A DNA stretch of 64,000 bases from Corylus avellana (taxonomy: Eukaryota > Streptophyta > Magnoliopsida > Fagales > Betulaceae), in contig NC_081542.1 of the NCBI RefSeq assembly GCF_901000735.1, forward strand, positions 39,723,321-39,787,320, written 5' to 3'. A program made the translations under genes and the position numbers. How positions within the stretch are numbered: position 1 is the stretch's first letter; the number at the start of each line of letters is the position of its first letter. The notes under the pieces are model-generated. The model was given only the letters and a program-made list of their open reading frames with translations. It was not told where the DNA came from and searched no databases. This document shows positions 58,961-64,000 of this stretch, in pieces.

Positions 58961-59037
58961 CTGTCAATGATTAGGTGGATGAGCTTGTGGCATGATTTGA
59001 ACTAAAACGCGTAAGCAATCTTGGTATAAGTCACAAC

Positions 59038-60525
59038 CACTACCAAAAATCTGATGTTTTCTGACGTGGCAAACAATAATCAAATTTTGCCTCGTCAATA
59101 ATTATTGACATGTCAAAAGTGGCACGTCAACAAAATTTTTTTTTTGACGTGTTGAATATGCCAGGTCAATATTCATTGACGTGTTACATTCATCACATTA
59201 GGATTTCCTGACGTATCAATATTTGACATGTCTGGAAATTTAAATTTAATTTAATTTTTAAAAATTTTATTTAAATAACTTAATATTTAAATATTTATTG
59301 ACGTGCTAAAATTAGACACATCAATAATTTTTTTTTTATATATATAGATATCAAGTTTATTTATATGAAACATGAAATGAAATTTTTGACGTGCTAGCTT
59401 TAGCTCAATATATATATTTTTTTTATCAGGTTTATTTATATTATATATAAATAATATCAGGTTTTTTTTTTTTTTTTTTTTTTTGACATGCTAAAACCAG
59501 CACGTCAGAAATTTCTGGAAAAAAAAAAAAAATAGCGGGACATTCAACTTTAATTTTCCCTCTTCTTATTATTTATTCGTTCCCTCTTCATTTATTTCCC
59601 CACACTCTCTCTCTCCTTTCTCAATCTCCCTCTTCTCTGCATGGCAGCTCTCCCCACACTCTCTCTCTCCTCTCTCAATCTCCCTCTTCGATCAAGCTCC
59701 CTCTAGAGNNNNNNNNNNNNNNNNNNNNNNNNNNNNNNNNNNNNNNNNNNNNNNNNNNNNNNNNNNNNNNNNNNNNNNNNNNNNNNNNNNNNNNNNNNNN
59801 NAAAAAAATAATAAAAAATAATAAAAAATAAAAAATAAAAATAAAAAGATTTTTTGGGTTTTTAAAGATTTTTTGGGTTTGACGTTTGAGTTTTTGATTT
59901 TTTCAGGTTTTTTGATTTGGGTTTTTTATTTTCTGAAGATTTTTTGGATTTGGGTTTTTGAAAATGGAGGAATTGAAAGAAGAGAGAGAGTGTGAGAAAA
60001 TGGAGAAAAGAAGAGAGGGAGAGCTAGTCATCTATGAAGGAAAATGGAGAAAAAAGAGAAAATGGAGAAAGGAAGAGATCAGGGAGAGACTTGGGGGGAG
60101 AAAACGATGTACGGTACTAGTGGTGAAAAGAATTAAAAAAAAATACATATATTATTTTAATTGAAAAATAATTTAAATTAATAAAATTTTTAATTGAAAA
60201 AAAAATTTAAAAAAATTTAAAAAAATAAAATTTATTTATTTTTAATAATTTTTAAATTAATGATGCGTCAATTTGACACGTTAGAAAAATGTTTGACCTG
60301 TCAAAAAGTGACACGTCAGAAAATTTTTTCTGACTTGCCAATTTTAACACGTCAGAATTTTTTGACGTGTTACATCTGACACGTTAGAAATTTTTCGTTT
60401 CTGACACCCAAAATTTTAACGCCTGACACACGTCAAAAACGCCCCGTCAAAAAAGTTTTCTAACGTGTTAGACCACCTGACACGTCAGAAAACCCGTGTC
60501 AGCAAAAAATTGGTTTTTTGTAGTG
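59038..60525. mobile_element. Non-autonomous CACTA transposon (about 1.5 kb, includes an N gap)
   Basis: The left end CACTACCAAAAATCTGATG and the right end TTTTTTGTAGTG (complement CACTACAAAAAA) are CACTA termini. Adjacent triplets are AAC (59035-59037) and AAT (60526-60528), a two-of-three match to a 3-bp duplication. Both subterminal regions are packed with TGACGTGTYA-like repeats in both orientations. The middle is CT-rich then A-rich and GAGA-rich; the 68-residue KR-rich frame at 59958-60164 is low-complexity. No transposase. Confidence 0.82.
59709..59801. other. Assembly gap (93 N)
   Basis: A run of N between CT-rich and A-rich low-complexity sequence inside the CACTA element. Confidence 0.99.
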
Positions 60526-61030
60526 AATTGGCATATGGTGAAGAATCTTGGTTAGATGCATAAGATGTGGAGCATTATTATTGTCACAAGAAATGGGACT
60601 GCATATGATTTTACATGCTAATGAAACAAGACTTGGAAGATAATATGAATTAAAAATGTTTTGCAAATTCAGTCAGCATGGCCAATGATGAGTTCGATGA
60701 CAGTAAGGTTAGGCTATTGTGAAGAATCTTGGTTTTTTCCTAGCTGTGCTGCACAGAGAGATTATAAGAGAGTGGTGCCGCTTTAAAGAAAAACAAGGGA
60801 AAAAGAGTTGCTTTGTGAGAGAGAAAAAGAGAGAAACAAAGTTGGAGCTTGTCCCAGCAAAAGAATGATTTATATTTCTGTCTTTTGTATTTTTCTTTGA
60901 AAAATAATCTCTATTATGTAATAGAGAGATTTGTGTGTATTGGTGCAATACTCCATAAAAACACCTGTTTTTTTTTTAAAAAAAAAGGATTAAAAACATG
61001 GTTAATGATTTCATAAAATATGGTTTTATA
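60526..61030. other. No gene; possible remainder of the gag-bearing Copia
   Basis: ttggcatatggtgaagaatcttggttag and tgtcacaagaaatgggactgcata resemble decayed Copia coding sequence (a C-H-K-K zinc-knuckle-like ywc style). They are too broken to call. Bases 60700-60960 match no block I know. Confidence 0.4.
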
Positions 61031-63014
61031 ACAAAAGACCTAAACCCTTGTAAGTAACCAAACGCCTTGAGTCTTTTAAGGCAAAACCCAAACCCCACCC
61101 TTTTCTAACCGTACGTATGCCCAACAGTATAGTACGTACGCACATGTCTTTATTGAGGACGTACACCATGTGGACCACCCATACATACGCACCTATCTTT
61201 GGTGAGAACGTTTGCTTTGGGACCACCCGTACGTACGTACTTATCTTTAGTGATGACGTACGCCAGGCAATCACTCATACGTACGCACCTGTCTTTAGTG
61301 AGAACGTATGTCAGGGGACCACCCGTACGTACGCTGACCAATCTTTGACCTAGTTGAAAATACACCAAGACGTACGCCTGAACCCTTTTACCCATTGAAC
61401 AATAGTACCGTACGTACGCTGTCACATTGAAAAGCAGTTTTAACCCATTATCCACTTTGCCATGCCAGTGCACGCCTTCCCCTCCTCTAAATACCTCCTA
61501 TTCAACCTTCAGCCACCCCAACCCTAAATCCTAGTGTGAGAAGTGAGTTGGAGAGGGAGAAGGAAGAGAGTTTTGTGTTCTTGCCGTCTTCTAAGATAAT
61601 CCCTTGCCCATTTCTATACTTTTAATGATGTTCTTACTGCTTTCCTGATGTTATGCATTTTAAAGACACTATGTTAAGCTTTTGCATCCCTTTTCTTACA
61701 AAACCAATAAATGTTTTCAAAAGACCTTAAAGCACATCTTTGATTCATTGTGTTTATTTAGTAGGCTAGAAGGAGAGATAGTAGCCAATAGACTTCATCG
61801 AAGCCTCAAGACACAGTTTGGAGCTTTTGGCTGGAATACCTAACTCACTGCCCGGACGTACGACCAGAAGGTCAGGTGTCTGCCCTTTAGCATCACTTGT
61901 GGAATTTAGGTTCCAACAACCCTTTTGTTAGATAAGACTTAGTACCATACTCATAGAATTCCTCTAGTACTACGCATAACGATGTGTCGTATTTCATTAT
62001 AGCAGGATTTTTGTGATGTTGGAGGACTCAAGCGAGCACATGAGGTAAGTAAACACTTACGAACACTTTCCTTAAAAACGTGAGATATGTTAGTTGACTG
62101 ACCACGCGTATGATATGAGCATGTCTACTTTTTGTAATAACTTGATAATTGCTTTAATAACTAGTTGATAAGAGGCATTGTATGATATGGTACACCGGTT
62201 TGGGCATACTATATAGACTTCATCTTATGGTCAATGTGTGTGTGTGAGGGCCCTGGATCTAGTGATTTTTGTGACCTATGTAGCCATTGCCAAATGGTTA
62301 GTCATTACAGGACGTACGTCACTAGTACTGTGGGCCACCTGATGTCAGATTCGGTCGGGCTGCTAGTGGTGGACGGTAGCGTACAATGGCTGGGGCACCG
62401 GCATTGTATTACAGGTTCCTCGGGATTAGGCCAACCCTACTGAGAATGAGTAATATCTCGAGTAGACCATACATGAGAGTTATGACCTATAAAGCATTAG
62501 TTTTTTTGCATTAAAATACTTGGACGATTGCTGCCGGGAGTACACCACCCTTTATTTAACCAAACCATATTTTCAAGGTGTATTAACGGAGACAACACCT
62601 CCTTTCGAAGTTTATCAAACTGCATTTTCATTTCTGCTTAATAATAATGAGCTCATGTCATACCCAATTGTAAGGTTTACTTACTAAGTCGTTAGACTTA
62701 TGCTGTTATTACTCTTATAGGGAACATGTTTCTAGAACTCAAGAGTGGCATGGTTGCCACTAAGGACTTTGCTTAGGGTTCTCATGTTGTTATCAGGTTT
62801 GCCTTATGTTTTTATTAATTGCTCAGTGTCTTTAATTTCGAGGAATATACTTGTCCTGTAATGGTTAATAGATTCTCAGTTATTTCATCTTCCTATGCAT
62901 TAACTCTGATAATGCTTAGAGGGGTGATTTCTTATTTAGCCATAAGTTGGTTAAACTAAGATAATTGCCAGTAACCCTGCCAGATTAACCGATGCTAGTT
63001 TTGGGGGGTTACAA
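61031..63014 (+). repeat. Probable large LTR or retrotransposon noncoding region
   Basis: The tandem repeats are followed by a TATA-like ctaaatacctcc (61483), a purine-rich leader (gagagggagaaggaag) and 1.4 kb of non-coding sequence. That ends at gatgctagttttggggggttaca (63014), the style in which many plant Gypsy LTRs end. The 5' end, partner LTR and coding domains are not visible, so this is a weak call. Confidence 0.4.
61133..61337. repeat. 48-bp tandem repeat (16 codons), four copies and a partial
   Basis: Units begin TACGTACGCAC and continue with tgtctttagtgagaacgta and gggaccacccg. Unit starts are 61133, 61182, 61230, 61278 and 61326. Since 48 is divisible by three, open frames on both strands show 16-residue repeats. 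No gene is apparent around them. Confidence 0.9.
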
Positions 63015-63049
63015 TTAGGGCCTTAGGTTCTGAATGATTTTTTATCTAC

Positions 63050-63195
63050 TATTTTTGTACTCCATCTTTGATAGTGAATTTTTTAATGATTGCCTTTGCC
63101 AGTTGACATGTCTCACATTAAGGGAATCACTTAAATCTTGATGTTATTTGTGTGTGATTGACTTGTCTTATTTACTATCATTGTGGTCTTTTGCT
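63050..63195 (+). repeat. Second copy of the Copia LTR end seen at 58205-58352
   Basis: ttgatagtgaattttttaatgattgcc, aagggaatcacttaaatc and ttgtggtcttttgctcaacaag match with about 80% identity by eye. No primer site follows. It could be the 3' LTR partner of the gag fragment or an independent remnant. Confidence 0.65.
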
Positions 63196-63489
63196 CAACA
63201 AGGCTCATATTAGTTATATTTAGTTCATATGAGCCATTTTTCTCTTATGAGACTAACCAAAATACCTTTTGTGATATAGTAAATAGCCGCTTCTAGATAT
63301 TGAGTGTAGCACACTACATTAATAAAATATTAATTTTTTTCTTTAAGAAAACAATTAAAAAAATTCTAAAATTAATATTTAAATAAAATAGAGAGTATAA
63401 TTGAGAATTTGTTAAAGTGTATAGAAAAAAGCAACAACAAAAAGAGAAATTTGCACTTTTTTCACTAGGTATTTAGGTACTATTAATGG

Positions 63490-63630
63490 AAATGCTATGA
63501 TTGTAATTAGTTCCATATAGAAAGTAACCCCACCCCGTTCTGCCGTTCATGCTAAAAATAGGAACTATTAATTTTACCTCCATTTTTAATATCAAGAGAT
63601 ATAATTTTATTGAATAACAGGAGGCCGGTA
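63490..63630 (-). repeat. Inverted partner of the dispersed repeat at 50310-50430
   Basis: The reverse complement matches the 50-kb copy in three blocks; a short insertion (gcagaacggggtgggg on minus) distinguishes them. Confidence 0.7.
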
Positions 63631-63640
63631 AGAATCACGT

Positions 63641-64000
63641 TAGGGCCGGCAATTTTGACACGACCTGTAAACTCGGCACGAACACGACACGAAAAAATAG
63701 GTATTGAGTTTGGGCTTATCGAGTTCGGGTCGTAATCGGGTCTACCCACCAGACCCGCTAGACTCGGATTTTTTTTTTTTTTTTTTTTTTTTTCTTGCCC
63801 CTACTGATCTCCGGATCTCCCTCCTTTTTTCTTGCCCCTACCTCTTCCTCCTCCTTTCTTCTTCTTCTTCTCTCGCTCAGCTTCTTTCTTCCATCTCTCT
63901 CCTCCAGTCCTCATGCTTCCCCTCTTTTTCTCCGTCTTTCTCACAGTTTATTTCTCCTCTCTGGATCTTTCTCTCTCAAAAGTGTCATAATTTTTTTCTC
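63641..64000. mobile_element. hAT-like MITE start, runs off the window
   Basis: The opening TAGGGCCGGCAATTTTGACACG is hAT-type and is followed by gttcgggtcgtaatcgggtc repeats and T- and CT-rich sequence. The other end and the 8-bp duplication are not in view. Confidence 0.5.

Noticed and set aside
59958..60164. A 68-residue Lys/Glu/Arg-rich frame
   Set aside because: It lies in the GAGA-rich middle of a CACTA element and is low-complexity.
61026..61473. Plus- and minus-strand frames of 78-107 residues with 16-residue repeats
   Set aside because: Explained by the 48-bp tandem repeat; both strands are open equally and no flanking coding signal is present.
1..64000. tRNA, rRNA or other structured RNA genes
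   Set aside because: I saw no sequence with convincing tRNA boxes or rRNA similarity, but without a covariance search small ncRNAs could be missed.

Overview
This window looks like intergenic-to-pericentromeric style DNA from a eudicot plant, probably a woody species with a draft assembly. It is AT-rich and full of microsatellites and poly-A/T tracts, has four runs of N, and carries dense nested Copia retrotransposons, MITEs and a decayed plant receptor-kinase cluster. I cannot name the species. I see no clearly functional host gene.

The host backbone is a tandem cluster of leucine-rich-repeat receptor-like kinases. They belong to the non-RD LRR-XII type (relatives of Arabidopsis At3g47570, EFR, FLS2 and rice Xa21), which act as plasma-membrane pattern-recognition receptors. 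Six copies or pieces lie on the + strand: A (4886-7001), a head-only piece (8738-9040), B (13436-17066), C (34201-35515), D (36946-44202) and a second head-only piece (45502-45790). All are broken. B is the least damaged: it lacks its N-terminus and has one frameshift. D is the most complete: it has everything from start codon to stop, but with a Copia insertion, three in-frame stops and one frameshift. The copies share a 5' block (TATA and leader), a phase-1 intron splitting the kinase domain before EYG, and a long 3' flank. Stand-alone copies of the 5' and 3' blocks show unequal recombination.

Mobile DNA, left to right: a Tork/Tnt1-like Copia (1-4885, minus) inside receptor A; an LTR remnant with a nested hAT element (9190-10025); a Harbinger-like fragment (10074-10240); a MULE-type MITE with a 9-bp target-site duplication (10261-10744); an LTR retroelement (11282-13434, minus) carrying a fragment of a cation-chloride cotransporter gene in its own orientation; two more long-TIR MITEs and a hAT element (18394-20154); a GC-rich foldback-like block (20560-21015); CACTA pieces (22240-22653, 57545-57785, 59038-60525); a Harbinger-like element built around an 11-bp minisatellite (26164-27516); a decayed Copia (28088-33198, minus) with a nested MITE; a young internally deleted Copia (37280-40615, plus) inside receptor D with a perfect 5-bp duplication; a Copia LTR stub (47400-47632); a LINE ORF1 piece (50560-51242) cut by another Copia (51243-56330, minus); and Copia leader/gag and LTR pieces (58205-58960, 63050-63195). 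The last 3 kb holds a 48-bp tandem repeat inside a probable large LTR.

The most unusual structures are the retroelement that appears to have captured cotransporter cDNA, the transposon with inverted arms of an 11-bp tandem repeat, and the repeated collapse of receptor genes from exon 1 straight into their 3' flank.
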